Position numbers and translations under genes: made by a program. This document shows positions 41,732 to 52,049 of a DNA stretch of 64,000 nt, in pieces; the first letter of the stretch is position 1; each line of letters begins with the position of its first letter. Origin of the DNA: G963678255 sp963678255 (GTDB lineage: Bacteria; Cloacimonadota; Cloacimonadia; Cloacimonadales; WRIO01); the NCBI GenBank assembly GCA_963678255.2, contig CAXXTW010000002.1, positions 1,736,001 to 1,800,000 on the forward strand, in the 5' to 3' direction. The notes beneath the pieces are model-generated. The model was not told the DNA's origin. It worked only from the letters and a program-made list of their open reading frames with translations, and did no database searches.

Positions 41732-43825
41732 ATGACTGAAAAAGATCCTTCCTTAATCCCTGTTCAATATGTTAAAGGGGTTGGTGACTTTAGAGCGAAA
41801 ATTCTAAATCAAATTGGTATTATCACTGTAAATGATTTGTTTGAATACTTCCCTAAACAATATATTAATCGATCAGTTGTTCAATATATTAGTGAAATGA
41901 AAATCAATCACTTTGCTTCTTTAGCTGGAGAAATAGTAAATATCAGAGAACGTCAGGCTCAATCAGGAAATAAACAACTAATTGTAACCATTACAGATGG
42001 CATTCAATTCTTAGAATGTCTTTGGTTTGTTTATGGTAAATGGATATCCAAAGATCTGGCAATAAGTTCTAAAATATGGGTTTCTGGTCTGGTCAGTGAA
42101 TTTATGGGTAACCCTCAAATGGTTCACCCTCAATTTGAAATACTCGCTGATATTGATCAACAACATGATTTTTGGAAATCCAGAAATATTCTGCCAGTTT
42201 ATAAACTAACTGGTAATTTTTCTCAATCTATGTTTAGAAATATTATTTTTCACGCTTTTGAATCGTATCACCAAGGGATTCAAGAAACTCTTTCTAATGA
42301 CATTCTGAATGAGTTCTCTTTCCCTCCAAGAAAGCAAGCTCTCCAAAAAGTACACTTTACTCTTACACCTGACAAAATCGAAGAAATAAAAAATCGCTTT
42401 ATTTTTGAAGAATTTTTTTATAATCAAATGATGATTTTAAGAAGCAGGAATAAAAGAGAATTAATTACTAAAACCAGGTCAATCTCTCTAAAAAAAACAC
42501 TGACAGACATACTTATAAGCTCTCTGCCCTATTCTCTTACTGGAGCACAAAAAAGAGTAGTATCAGAGATATTTAAGGATATGAGCTCTGAAAAACAAAT
42601 GAATCGCTTACTGCAAGGTGATGTCGGTTCAGGAAAAACAATAGTCAGTCTATTTGCCATGCTTTTGGCAAAAGAAAATGGATATCAATCTGCTTTTCTA
42701 GCTCCCACTGAAATTCTCGCTGAACAACACTTTAGAAACATTCAAAAAATGCTTGAGTTTGATCAATATCCAATAAAAGTTGGTTTACTGACTGGTGGTG
42801 TCTCTAAAGCTAAAAAATTACTTAAACAACAAATTGAGAATGGAGAAATTGATATAGTCGTTGGCACACATGCCCTTATTCAAAAAGACGTTGTCTTTAA
42901 AAATCTTGGGTTTGTAGCTGTGGATGAACAACATCGTTTTGGCGTCAAACAACGATCAGAACTATCTGTAAGAAACCAAAAACCAGACCTTTTATACCTT
43001 TCCGCTACACCCATTCCTAGATCTTTAGCACTTACTCTATATGGAGAATTGGATGTGTCTGTTTTAGATGAATTACCTCCTACCAGAAAACCGATCACAA
43101 CCAAATGGGTTTATCAAACAAAAAGAAATCATGTTTATCTTGAAATTGAAAATGAATTAAAAAACGGAAGACAAATCTATATCGTTTGCCCCTTGATTGA
43201 AGAGTCCGAAAAACTTGATTTAATGGCTGCTGAAACTCTCTTTAAAGATATTCAGTTTAAATACTTCCCAAACTATGTCGCATCTTTACTTCATGGAAAA
43301 ATGAAAAACTCTATGAAAGATGACATTATGCAAAAATTCCTTAACAAAGATATTCAGATTCTTGTTTCAACTACAGTTATAGAAGTAGGAATTGATGTGG
43401 CTAATGCTTCAGTAATGATGATAGAACACGCGGAAAGATTTGGCTTGGCTCAACTTCACCAGTTAAGAGGCAGAGTTGGGAGAGGTGCTGAAAAATCTTT
43501 TTGTTATTTGATGGCATACCCTCCTCTGGGAGATGTCGCCAAAGAACGTTTGAGAACAATGGAAAAAACTAATAATGGATTTCTTATTGCTGAAAAAGAT
43601 TTAGAGTTAAGAGGGCCTGGTGAATTTTTTGGAACTAATCAGACAGGTATGCCTTCTTTTAAGTTTGCAAACTTTGTGACTCATCAGATTTGGCTTAATA
43701 AAGCTAGAGAATATGTTTTACATATCCTTGATTCTGATCCCAATCTTAAAAATGAAAACAATCAACTTATCCGTTTAGTCTATCAGAAATTTTATGCTCA
43801 CAGAGAAAACTGGATTGAATATTAG
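41732..43825 (+). CDS. recG: ATP-dependent DNA helicase RecG
   Basis: The ATG at 41732 follows AGGAG by 5 nt (697 aa); a TTG 3 bp earlier is too close to it. The protein has the N-terminal wedge/OB domain (YVKGVGDFRAKIL, then FEYFPKQYINRS), the motor domain with Walker A QGDVGSGKT, Walker B VDEQHRFGVKQR and LSATPIPRSLALT, and the second helicase domain with STTVIEVGIDV, QLRGRVGRG and the RecG TRG-like end. It remodels stalled replication forks. Standard length. Confidence 0.97.
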   Translation: MTEKDPSLIPVQYVKGVGDFRAKILNQIGIITVNDLFEYFPKQYINRSVVQYISEMKINHFASLAGEIVNIRERQAQSGNKQLIVTITDGIQFLECLWFVYGKWISKDLAISSKIWVSGLVSEFMGNPQMVHPQFEILADIDQQHDFWKSRNILPVYKLTGNFSQSMFRNIIFHAFESYHQGIQETLSNDILNEFSFPPRKQALQKVHFTLTPDKIEEIKNRFIFEEFFYNQMMILRSRNKRELITKTRSISLKKTLTDILISSLPYSLTGAQKRVVSEIFKDMSSEKQMNRLLQGDVGSGKTIVSLFAMLLAKENGYQSAFLAPTEILAEQHFRNIQKMLEFDQYPIKVGLLTGGVSKAKKLLKQQIENGEIDIVVGTHALIQKDVVFKNLGFVAVDEQHRFGVKQRSELSVRNQKPDLLYLSATPIPRSLALTLYGELDVSVLDELPPTRKPITTKWVYQTKRNHVYLEIENELKNGRQIYIVCPLIEESEKLDLMAAETLFKDIQFKYFPNYVASLLHGKMKNSMKDDIMQKFLNKDIQILVSTTVIEVGIDVANASVMMIEHAERFGLAQLHQLRGRVGRGAEKSFCYLMAYPPLGDVAKERLRTMEKTNNGFLIAEKDLELRGPGEFFGTNQTGMPSFKFANFVTHQIWLNKAREYVLHILDSDPNLKNENNQLIRLVYQKFYAHRENWIEY

Positions 43826-43871
43826 ACTTGACATTTATCTTTTTAATTGTTGTTTGAATTTTGGAGGTTAA

Positions 43872-44786
43872 ATGAATAAAAAAACAATAGCAATCACCCT
43901 AAATTATAAAAATTTTAAAGATTCAGTTGAGGCTGTTGATTCATTACTATTACAAACCATCCCTTTTTTTAAAATTATTATTGTAGATAATTGTTCTTTT
44001 GATGGATCTTATGAAAAACTGTGTAATTATTATAAAGATCATGAAATTGTTAAAGTAATCAAATCAGACTATAATGGTGGTTTTGCCTATGGCAATAACT
44101 TTGCTATGAAATACTGCTTTTCCCAATATCAATTTGATTATTTCTTATTGATTAACAATGACACGATAAGTGATGCTAAAATGCTGGAAGTTTTTGAACA
44201 ATCTTGGGAAAGACTTTGCCATACTTCAAAACTAGGTATTCTTTGTGGAAAAATTTATTACTATTCAAACCCTGAATTAATCTGGAGTGCCGGTGGTTAC
44301 ATTTCAACTTTAAAATTATGCGGTTATCATTATGGAATAGGTGAAATTGATAAAGGACAATTTGAAATTGAAAAAAAAGTAAGTTTCGCAACAGGGTGTC
44401 TATTATTTTTCTCTAAAGAATTAATTAAAAGTGTCGGGTTTCTGTCTGAAGATTACTTTATGTATGTAGAAGATCTAGATTTTTGTTATAAAACATTACA
44501 ATCTGGTTATAACATTTATTATATCCCTCAGGCTGTAATATGGCATAAAATTAATTCAGTCTTTCTGAAAAACTCTAACAAAACCAATTACTTTTTTCCT
44601 AATAGAAATAGAATCATTTTTGGTAGAAAATATAAAAAAGGTTTTGTTAAAACGATAGCCTTTACTTTTATGATTGTATCTAGATTTATTAGATTTTTTC
44701 AGTTTTTATTAAAAGGAAAACTGGAAAATCCTTTCAAAGGGATATTAGCTGGATTTCTATACTCTGAAAAAAAAGGAAAATTATGA
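43872..44786 (+). CDS. Glycosyltransferase family 2
   Basis: The 304-aa cytoplasmic or peripheral membrane protein has a GT-A start: AITLNYKNFKDSVEAV, IIVDNCSFDGSYEKL and YFLLINNDTISD, where NND replaces the usual DxD-type metal site as in rhamnosyltransferase-like GT2 members. LFFSKELIKSVGFLSEDYFMY-VEDLDF follows, then a hydrophobic C-terminus. It adds a sugar to a lipid-linked glycan; donor and acceptor are unknown. A TTGACA box at 43828-43833 and GGAGG precede it. Its end overlaps the next glycosyltransferase by 4 bp. Confidence 0.88.
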   Translation: MNKKTIAITLNYKNFKDSVEAVDSLLLQTIPFFKIIIVDNCSFDGSYEKLCNYYKDHEIVKVIKSDYNGGFAYGNNFAMKYCFSQYQFDYFLLINNDTISDAKMLEVFEQSWERLCHTSKLGILCGKIYYYSNPELIWSAGGYISTLKLCGYHYGIGEIDKGQFEIEKKVSFATGCLLFFSKELIKSVGFLSEDYFMYVEDLDFCYKTLQSGYNIYYIPQAVIWHKINSVFLKNSNKTNYFFPNRNRIIFGRKYKKGFVKTIAFTFMIVSRFIRFFQFLLKGKLENPFKGILAGFLYSEKKGKL

Positions 44787-46099
44787 CTAAAAAAGAACAA
44801 CTCTTGATCATAACTTATTATATGATTCCATACTGTCCAACCTTTGGAAATTGCCAAAGAATGTTCTTTCTTGCTGATACACTTAGCAAAAAATTTGATG
44901 TTACTATAATTCATTTTAAAGAAACAGAATTTAATCTCTTGGGACAGAATATGTCTTATAAAAGTCTTGTGTTTGACATAAAAAACAAATTCATAAACAG
45001 GTTTCTTTATAGAAGAAAGTCTTACTATCTCCCAAACTCTGATATCAACCAACAAGTTATTGAATCAAACTTTAATAGATTTTTTAAGAATATTATAAAA
45101 AAAATCTATTGTTTCTTTCTTTTAGAAATCCATAATTCGTTAAGTCTAAAAGCAAAAGTATGGATTAATTATATCAAACCAGATATTCTTTCTTTTATCA
45201 AAAAAAATAACATTGAAAATGTAATTATTAGTGGCCCTCCTTTTGCTCTTTTTGATGCAGTTGATTTTATTAAAAAAAAAAACAGAGATATTAACGTTAT
45301 TTTAGATTATCGTGATCCATGGTCTATGTATTTTAATGAATCAAGTTTTATTATTAAAGCTCGCGAAAAAAAATATCTATCTTTATCAAACAATATTATC
45401 GTCTTCTCTCAAGAATTTGCAGATGATCTAATGTCAAATTTTAAAATTAATCCAACAAAAATAACATTAATTCGAAACGGTTACTCATTAAAAAACTGGA
45501 ATAAAATTTCCAACAAACCAGATAATCCTCAAATAACAACTCTTAATATTAGTTATGTAGGATCTATAAAGATTGCACTAGATGGACACAGTAATCCTTT
45601 CCCTTTGTTTGAAGCGATTAAAGATCTATCTGATTTTTCTGATTTTTCTCTTAATTTAATCGGATTGTCCAATGAAGATCTCTCTCTTCAAGATCAGATT
45701 AAAAAACAATATGACCAAAAAATCAATTTTTATGGGAAGCTATCAGCGCAAGAATCTCTTCAGAAAATGAGTGTCTCTGATGTTCTACTTATTATTCATG
45801 ATGCTCCTGATGACAACTCTTCTCGTTATATTTATCCTGGAAAATATTATGATTATCTGAAGAGCGGTAAATTTATTTTATTTATAGGTAATGGTAACTC
45901 TCTTTTGAAAAGAGATATTGAAAAATATAATCTTGGGTTGTGTTGTTTTAACGATAAAAATGAAATAAAGAAGGCTCTAGTTAATGTTTTAGATTTAAAA
46001 AATTCAGGAAAGTTAAATGAATTTAAACATGATTTCCTTGATGTGGATATTTTTTCTCGTGAATTTCAAAATAATAAGATTTTTAATATTTTGATATGA
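44783..46099 (+). CDS. Glycosyltransferase, GT-B fold (family 4-like)
   Basis: The 438-aa protein shows the N-terminal segment YYMIPYCPTFGNCQRMFFLA, the VIISGPPFALFDA and ILDYRDPWSMYFNE pattern common in family 4-like transferases of surface glycan clusters, and a C-terminal donor domain with NISYVGSIKIALDG and IYPGKYYDYLKSGKFILF. The E-x7-E donor motif is weak, so the donor sugar is open. It overlaps both neighbours by 4 bp, forming a tight three-transferase run. Confidence 0.8.
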   Translation: MTKKEQLLIITYYMIPYCPTFGNCQRMFFLADTLSKKFDVTIIHFKETEFNLLGQNMSYKSLVFDIKNKFINRFLYRRKSYYLPNSDINQQVIESNFNRFFKNIIKKIYCFFLLEIHNSLSLKAKVWINYIKPDILSFIKKNNIENVIISGPPFALFDAVDFIKKKNRDINVILDYRDPWSMYFNESSFIIKAREKKYLSLSNNIIVFSQEFADDLMSNFKINPTKITLIRNGYSLKNWNKISNKPDNPQITTLNISYVGSIKIALDGHSNPFPLFEAIKDLSDFSDFSLNLIGLSNEDLSLQDQIKKQYDQKINFYGKLSAQESLQKMSVSDVLLIIHDAPDDNSSRYIYPGKYYDYLKSGKFILFIGNGNSLLKRDIEKYNLGLCCFNDKNEIKKALVNVLDLKNSGKLNEFKHDFLDVDIFSREFQNNKIFNILI

Positions 46100-47283
46100 A
46101 AAAAATCCTAATCATAAACGGTATTTTACCCACCTCAAAACCCTTTACTCTCAGTAGTTTTATTCAGAAAAGAATTGAGCTGTTAAAAAAAAATGGATGG
46201 AAATATCAATTAATCTCTTTTGATTTCATTGATTCTCTTAGCACTTTCTTATTTAAACAATTCTTCCATAAACCTTCTGATTATAAACGTATTCCTTATG
46301 AATCACTTCATACAGACACTTATTTCTGGGAGTTCAAAACAGGATTTAGATCTTTAATTGATTTATTCTTTATCAACAGAGTATTCATCAAATTGATAAA
46401 AGCTTTTAATAATCAAATTAACTTTAATAAATTTGACTTAATTCATGCACACTTCGCTTATCCCGCAGGAGTCTTTGCTTTTTTTATTAAAAAAAAATAC
46501 AAAATTCCTTATTGTTTAACCTTGCATGGCTCTGATATCCATACAATCCCTTACTTTAGTAAAAAATACAAAAGATACACTCTTTTAGCTCTAGAAAATG
46601 CAGATAAATGCATCTTTGTTAGTAATTCTTTGATTAAAGAAGCAAAAAATCTAGGATATTCTGCCCACAATGCTCTTGTCAGTTATAATGGTTTTGATGA
46701 AAAAATCTTTTTTTACAAAGATAAAAGCATCAGTAAACAAAATTTGAATATTAAGACAAAATTTCTAGTTGGTTTTGTTGGAAATTTAATCCCAATAAAA
46801 AATGCTAGTTTTTTATTGGAGATCTTCCAAAAAGTATACCAAGAAATCAATGACATTCAATTTGCTATTATCGGAAATGGAGAATTGTTCTCTGAAATTG
46901 AACAAAACTGTTCGGAATCTCAATGCCCTGTTATTATGACAGGAAAATTAAAACCAAATAATGTTGCTGAATATATGCAAGCCATGGACATCCTCATTCT
47001 GCCAAGCAAAAACGAAGGATTTGGATGTGTCATAATTGAGGCTCATGCTTGTGGTACTTATGTAATAGGCTCTCATGTAGGTGGCATTCCAGAGGCAATT
47101 GGCTCCTATGGTAGCCTTATTGAGCTAGATGATCTTTTAGTAGATCATATGGCAGTTGAAATTATCAAAATTTTAAATCATGGATTCAAGCATTCCTGTT
47201 TAATTGAACAATCAAAATCATTTACCTGGGAAAATGTTGTTTCCTATGAATCTCAAATTTATAATTCTATTCTGAGTAAATAA
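46096..47283 (+). CDS. Glycosyltransferase family 4
   Basis: The 395-aa enzyme is a clear GT4: LIHAHFAYPAGVFAFFI, CLTLHGSDIHTIPYFSKKY and ALVSYNGFDEKIF in the acceptor half, VGFVGNLIPIKNASFLLE and LILPSKNEGFGCVIIEAHAC in the donor half. The latter holds the E-x7-E motif that contacts the nucleotide sugar. It is likely a retaining transferase for a surface polymer. The ATG overlaps the previous stop by 4 bp and priA starts 1 bp after its stop. Confidence 0.9.
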   Translation: MKKILIINGILPTSKPFTLSSFIQKRIELLKKNGWKYQLISFDFIDSLSTFLFKQFFHKPSDYKRIPYESLHTDTYFWEFKTGFRSLIDLFFINRVFIKLIKAFNNQINFNKFDLIHAHFAYPAGVFAFFIKKKYKIPYCLTLHGSDIHTIPYFSKKYKRYTLLALENADKCIFVSNSLIKEAKNLGYSAHNALVSYNGFDEKIFFYKDKSISKQNLNIKTKFLVGFVGNLIPIKNASFLLEIFQKVYQEINDIQFAIIGNGELFSEIEQNCSESQCPVIMTGKLKPNNVAEYMQAMDILILPSKNEGFGCVIIEAHACGTYVIGSHVGGIPEAIGSYGSLIELDDLLVDHMAVEIIKILNHGFKHSCLIEQSKSFTWENVVSYESQIYNSILSK

Positions 47284-47284
47284 T

Positions 47285-49675
47285 ATGCCTTTTTACCAGA
47301 TTGCTCTCCCTGTTTATCTTAATCTTCCTTTAATTTATAAATCGGACTCTCTCTTATTGATCGGTTGTCGGGTAATTGTTAGTCTAAATCGTATCATTAT
47401 GACTGGTATTGTTTGGGAAGAAATCTATGAAAAAGACTTAAATCCAAAAATTAATTATAAACAAATCATTGAAGAAGTTGATCAAACTCCCATTCTAACA
47501 CCGGATTTAAAGACACTTGCTGCTTGGATGAGTCAATATTATAAAGTGAATCCTGGAATGCTAATGGAATCTCTCTTGCCTTTGTCGTTAAAATTGCAAA
47601 TACAACAAAAAATCAAAATTATTGATCCTGATATTTGCAAATTCACTTATGAAAAAAATGCTTTAGATATTATCTCTCGACTTCATACTGATGAGTGGGT
47701 CGAAATTAATGACCTGAGAAAATCGCTAAAAATTCCACGTTTCTTTTACTGGTTAGAAAAACTCGAAAATGATGGTGTTATCGAGATATTTAGAAACTAT
47801 GATGAAAAAATAAAAAATAAAATAGCCAACTATATTATTATCTGTGAAAATACTCCTGATCTCTCCCTTACAACCAAACAACAGGAAGCCTGGGAAGTCA
47901 TTCAATCCTTTGGTAATGAATTCCCTCTGGCTAAAATATCTGAGTCTATCTCCTATGCACTGGTTAAAGCACTCAGAGTTAAAAACTATATTCATATTGA
48001 ACCTCGAAAAATTAAAGATGAACCTTATCCCTTCCCAAAAGAAAGAAAATTAAGAAATATTCAGTTGACTCAACAACAAATAATAGCTATTGATGATATT
48101 CTCCCTTCTCTATTGTTTCCAACTTTTAAAGTGTTTCTTATCTTTGGAATAACTGGCAGTGGGAAAACAGAAGTCTATATTGAATTAATAATAAAAGTTT
48201 TAATGGGAAAAGGAAATGTTCTCATGTTGGTTCCTGAAATTTCTCTTACTCCTCAAATGGTTGAGAAATTCTATCATGCTTTTGGTGAAGATATTGCCGT
48301 TTTACACAGTAGTTTAAATGATCGGCAAAGATATAATCAATGGAAAAAAATCAAAAGCGGCCAATGTCGTATAGTAATCGGTGCTCGAAGTGCTGTTTTT
48401 GCTCCCATTCAAAATCTTAGTTTAATAATTATCGACGAAGAACACGAAACTAGTTATAAGCAAGATAATACACCTGCTTATCATGGCAGAGATGTGGCAG
48501 TGATGAGAGGAAAAATTAATAATTGCCCAGTTGTTTTAGGGAGTGCGACCCCTTCTCTTGAAAGTTGGTTCAATGTTCAAAACAATAAATATTCTTTAAT
48601 CAAATTAACAGAAAGACCTTACGAAGCGAAATTGCCTAAGGTTCATCTGGTTGATATGAAAGAAGAACCTCCTCAAACTCTCATTTCTGAATACTTAAAA
48701 AACAAAATTGATCTCTGCTTAAAAAAAAAAGAACAAATTATCCTTTTTCAAAATAGGAGAGGCTATTCTTCTTTCATTCAATGTGAGAGATGTGGTGAAT
48801 TGTTTAAGTGCACTGAATGTGACATTAGCATGAATTATCATAAATCTGATGATGAACTTGTATGTCATTACTGTGGTAAAAAAATGCCTGTTCCCAGAAA
48901 ATGTCCATATTGTAAGAGTCATTTCTTTAGTTATGGTGCTGCAGGTACAGAACAAATCGAAAAATTCATCAGGATTACTTTTCCAGAAGCAAAAATCCTC
49001 AGAATGGATAGTGACACATCAAAAAGGAAAGACAGCTATGAATCTATGTTTCATGCCATGAAAAAAGGCCATATTGATATTCTTTTAGGCACTCAGATGA
49101 TTTCCAAAGGGCTTGATTTTCCTAATGTCACATTGGTTGGTGTTGTTTCTGCAGAAGTTACTCTTAATGTGCCAGATTTTAGATCTGCCGAAAGAACCTT
49201 TCAGCTTCTCACTCAAGTAGCTGGACGTTCTGGGAGAGGACTTAAAGAAGGAGATGTTGTCATACAAACCTATAATCCAGATCACTACAGTCTAGTTTTC
49301 TCTTCAAGACAAGATTATGAACCTTTCGCAAAACAAGAGCTGGACAATCGTGCTGATGCTGTATATCCTCCCTGGATTAAATTAACCAGAATTCTTTTCT
49401 CTTCCAAAAATGAAAAAATGTTGATTGATTATAATAAGTCTATCTCAGTTGAACTTAATAAACTCATGAAAATCTTCCCTGATCAACAAATTACTCTCTT
49501 GGGAATTTCCCCAGCTCCTCTACCTAAATTAAAAAATAAATATCGCTATCACTTAATTATTAAAGCAATTAATGTACAAGTTATGCAGAGATTTTTGGAT
49601 GCTTTGATTCCAAAACTTGAAATAAAAAAATCTCCTCATATCTTGATTGATGTCGATCCAAATAGTTTGTTATAA
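47285..49675 (+). CDS. priA: Primosomal replication restart helicase PriA
   Basis: The 796-aa protein has the N-terminal DNA-binding part (YQIALPVYLNLPLIYK), Walker A FGITGSGKTEVYIE, IIDEEHETSYKQ and GARSAVFAPIQNL. The zinc region has CERCGELFKCTEC and CHYCGKKMPVPRKCPYC, and the C-terminal helicase part has MDSDTSKRK and GTQMISKGLDFPNVTLV. It reloads the replicative helicase at stalled forks. It lies one base after a glycosyltransferase gene, so it is probably co-transcribed with glycan genes. recG, another fork-repair helicase, is just upstream of that run. Confidence 0.96.
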   Translation: MPFYQIALPVYLNLPLIYKSDSLLLIGCRVIVSLNRIIMTGIVWEEIYEKDLNPKINYKQIIEEVDQTPILTPDLKTLAAWMSQYYKVNPGMLMESLLPLSLKLQIQQKIKIIDPDICKFTYEKNALDIISRLHTDEWVEINDLRKSLKIPRFFYWLEKLENDGVIEIFRNYDEKIKNKIANYIIICENTPDLSLTTKQQEAWEVIQSFGNEFPLAKISESISYALVKALRVKNYIHIEPRKIKDEPYPFPKERKLRNIQLTQQQIIAIDDILPSLLFPTFKVFLIFGITGSGKTEVYIELIIKVLMGKGNVLMLVPEISLTPQMVEKFYHAFGEDIAVLHSSLNDRQRYNQWKKIKSGQCRIVIGARSAVFAPIQNLSLIIIDEEHETSYKQDNTPAYHGRDVAVMRGKINNCPVVLGSATPSLESWFNVQNNKYSLIKLTERPYEAKLPKVHLVDMKEEPPQTLISEYLKNKIDLCLKKKEQIILFQNRRGYSSFIQCERCGELFKCTECDISMNYHKSDDELVCHYCGKKMPVPRKCPYCKSHFFSYGAAGTEQIEKFIRITFPEAKILRMDSDTSKRKDSYESMFHAMKKGHIDILLGTQMISKGLDFPNVTLVGVVSAEVTLNVPDFRSAERTFQLLTQVAGRSGRGLKEGDVVIQTYNPDHYSLVFSSRQDYEPFAKQELDNRADAVYPPWIKLTRILFSSKNEKMLIDYNKSISVELNKLMKIFPDQQITLLGISPAPLPKLKNKYRYHLIIKAINVQVMQRFLDALIPKLEIKKSPHILIDVDPNSLL

Positions 49676-49681
49676 AAGTAT

Positions 49682-49711
49682 TTGACAAACATTGTTTTAT
49701 TTAGATAATTA
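49682..49711 (+). promoter_or_regulatory. Promoter of the Wzi-like gene
   Basis: TTGACA (49682-49687) is followed after 17 or 18 bp by ATAATT or TAATTA (49705-49711), 31 bp before the ATG. Confidence 0.55.
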
Positions 49712-49741
49712 ACGTTTTAAGAAAAATTAGAGGGAATTTTA

Positions 49742-51337
49742 ATGAAAAAATTATGTATTCTTATTATTGCATGTTTCAGCCTGTCTTTATATGCTGACTT
49801 TATCGTCCCCCAGGATGATCCTGTATATACCTTTCTGGAAATGAGTTCTACTTTAGGTTATTCAAATCTGAATCTAAGCATATATCCTTTATATTATCAG
49901 GATATTGTTGATCAATTGGTTTTAATCTCCAATAATAGAACATATGGATATTTCAAAAATCATGCAATGTCTCACCTCAGAAGATTAGCCTTAAAAAATC
50001 AGAATGGTTATAATACTGATCTTCTACCTGTAAAAGAACTCCCTGAAAAATTTATCTCAATTTTTACTTCTCATTATGAACCTAATCGCTTATTTACTTA
50101 TGGTGAGAATAATACACCCAAAAATAGAAGATACGTAACTTTTCCTGAAAATACATCCTTGTATTTGTCTGGTATTCTTGGCTATAAATATGATCTTAAG
50201 AAAACTGAAGATCTCTCTGTTAGTCGTAACAGGAAATATTGGGGTATGGAAACAGCTGGTAATTTCAAACCGAATTTCGGATATTTCCTTCAATTTAAAA
50301 AAGGTAGTTATACAGGTGATGAAGATTTTATCAAAGAAAATCCTGACTTGTCTATCATGGGTAATAATTACTATGAAGATGAGAATAAATTTTATCAGGT
50401 TGATATGACTTCTGAACTTGATTTTAAAAATGATTATCTAAACCTCTCTATGGGCTATGGTCAGTTTAAAATTGGTTATTCTCTTGGGTCATCCATAATT
50501 TTAAACCCTTCAACAACACCCTATGGTTATCTAAAATATTATAAAAATATTGGTCATTTTACCTATACTGGCATAGGTGCTCAGTTAATACCCGACAGCC
50601 TTCAAAATGACCCTTATAAACCAAAATCTCTTGCTATTCAAACCATCGCCTATAATATCCCATGGTTAACCATCGGACTTGGAAATGCTATCATTTATGG
50701 AGATAAAACCTTAGACTTAGCCTATATTTCTCCTTTAGCAATCTATAAAATTATGGATAATAAAAACCATGGACGTGATAATGGAATCCTTTTCGGATTT
50801 AGTGAACTAAGACCTATCTCTGGTTTAGCCTTTCATATTAATTTCCTCGCTGATGATATTACAAATAGTCGCATAATGTCTAAATATATGATGAATTATC
50901 TGGCTTTTCAGGGAGGTTTAAAATTTCAAGCTTCTGGACTTCCCCTTGATGTCGGTAGTGAAGTAACGGCTGTTGGACCTGGAACCTATAATCATAAATC
51001 TAAATCATTGTTTTACTCTAATGATCATAAACTCCTTGGCTCTGAATGGGGATCAAACTTTCTATGCTTCACTGGCAAAATCCGCTTTGCTCATCCTGCT
51101 TTCAATATGACTTTCCAATATGATAATGTTCAACAGGGCGATTTAGCAAATGACCCCTTGGGAGTATCAAAACAAACACAATTTCTCCATGATAATATTG
51201 AAAGATATGAAGTTTTTAAATCAATCTTTCAAGTAAAACTATTCCAAGAACTTGATTTTAATATTAACTATGAATATAAACTCCATCGAAATGAAGAGAT
51301 ACACTATATTTACTCTGGTGCTGAATTTAAATATTAA
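49742..51337 (+). CDS. Outer-membrane beta-barrel protein, Wzi-like
   Basis: The 531-aa protein has a signal peptide (1-18, cut near LYADF). A short helical segment then begins with VPQDDPVYTFLEMSSTLG. The rest is strands typical of a barrel: NRKYWGMETAGNF, LNLSMGYGQFKIGYSLGSS and closing YIYSGAEFKY. The YGQFKIGYS...ILNPSTTPYGYLKY pattern resembles the capsule-assembly Wzi family, which holds capsule at the surface. It lies right after the glycosyltransferase-priA run. Another barrel family is possible. Confidence 0.65.
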   Translation: MKKLCILIIACFSLSLYADFIVPQDDPVYTFLEMSSTLGYSNLNLSIYPLYYQDIVDQLVLISNNRTYGYFKNHAMSHLRRLALKNQNGYNTDLLPVKELPEKFISIFTSHYEPNRLFTYGENNTPKNRRYVTFPENTSLYLSGILGYKYDLKKTEDLSVSRNRKYWGMETAGNFKPNFGYFLQFKKGSYTGDEDFIKENPDLSIMGNNYYEDENKFYQVDMTSELDFKNDYLNLSMGYGQFKIGYSLGSSIILNPSTTPYGYLKYYKNIGHFTYTGIGAQLIPDSLQNDPYKPKSLAIQTIAYNIPWLTIGLGNAIIYGDKTLDLAYISPLAIYKIMDNKNHGRDNGILFGFSELRPISGLAFHINFLADDITNSRIMSKYMMNYLAFQGGLKFQASGLPLDVGSEVTAVGPGTYNHKSKSLFYSNDHKLLGSEWGSNFLCFTGKIRFAHPAFNMTFQYDNVQQGDLANDPLGVSKQTQFLHDNIERYEVFKSIFQVKLFQELDFNINYEYKLHRNEEIHYIYSGAEFKY

Positions 51338-51401
51338 TTTTTCTTTACAAAAAAAATCATTGAGAATATTTTTGATACCAGCTAAAAAATAGGAAGAATT
51401 T

Positions 51402-52049
51402 ATGTTGAAAATTAAATGGTTTGGTCATTCAATGTGGAAAATTAGTAACGATATTGTCGATATTGTTATTGATCCTTTTGATAATATTGGATACCCTCTA
51501 CCAAATGATCTGACAACCGAAATTCTCATTTGCTCTCACCAGCATCATGATCATAATAACATTTCTTTATTACAACACTATGATCTTTTGATTAATAATC
51601 CCGGAAATTATACTTTTAAAGACATTACTATTGTCACTTATGAATCAGATCATGACGGCAATAATGGTCTTAAAAGAGGGAAAAATCTCTTATCTCTGAT
51701 TACTATAAATAATAAAAACATTTTACATTGTGGAGACCTTGGAGCAATTCCATCAAAAAACACTTTGGCAAGCCTAAAAGACATCTACGCCATCATGATA
51801 CCAATCGGAGGGGTCTTTACTCTAGATTTTCATCTAGCGCTTGATCTGATTGATATACTAAAGCCACAGATTATCTTTCCCATGCATTATAAAACAAGAG
51901 TATTAAATTTTGAGCTTAATACGATTGATTCTTTTAAAAATGCTTCTAAAAATTTCTATTCCATCAATAATTCTTTTATTGATTTAGAGTCTAGTGATTT
52001 TACTTATCCTGCTACAATTCAATTAAATTATGATGAGGTTATATCATGA
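51402..52049 (+). CDS. Metallo-beta-lactamase-fold hydrolase (UPF0173-like)
   Basis: The 215-aa protein has the metal motif SHQHHDHNN (HxHxDH type) near 46-54, a later HDGNNG, ILHCGDLGAIP and FPMHYKTRV, all positions that bind two metals in this fold. The start LKIKWFGHSMWKI fits the group of L-ascorbate-lactonase-like or UPF0173 hydrolases. The substrate is unknown. Its last 4 bp overlap the FtsB-like gene. Confidence 0.85.
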   Translation: MLKIKWFGHSMWKISNDIVDIVIDPFDNIGYPLPNDLTTEILICSHQHHDHNNISLLQHYDLLINNPGNYTFKDITIVTYESDHDGNNGLKRGKNLLSLITINNKNILHCGDLGAIPSKNTLASLKDIYAIMIPIGGVFTLDFHLALDLIDILKPQIIFPMHYKTRVLNFELNTIDSFKNASKNFYSINNSFIDLESSDFTYPATIQLNYDEVIS

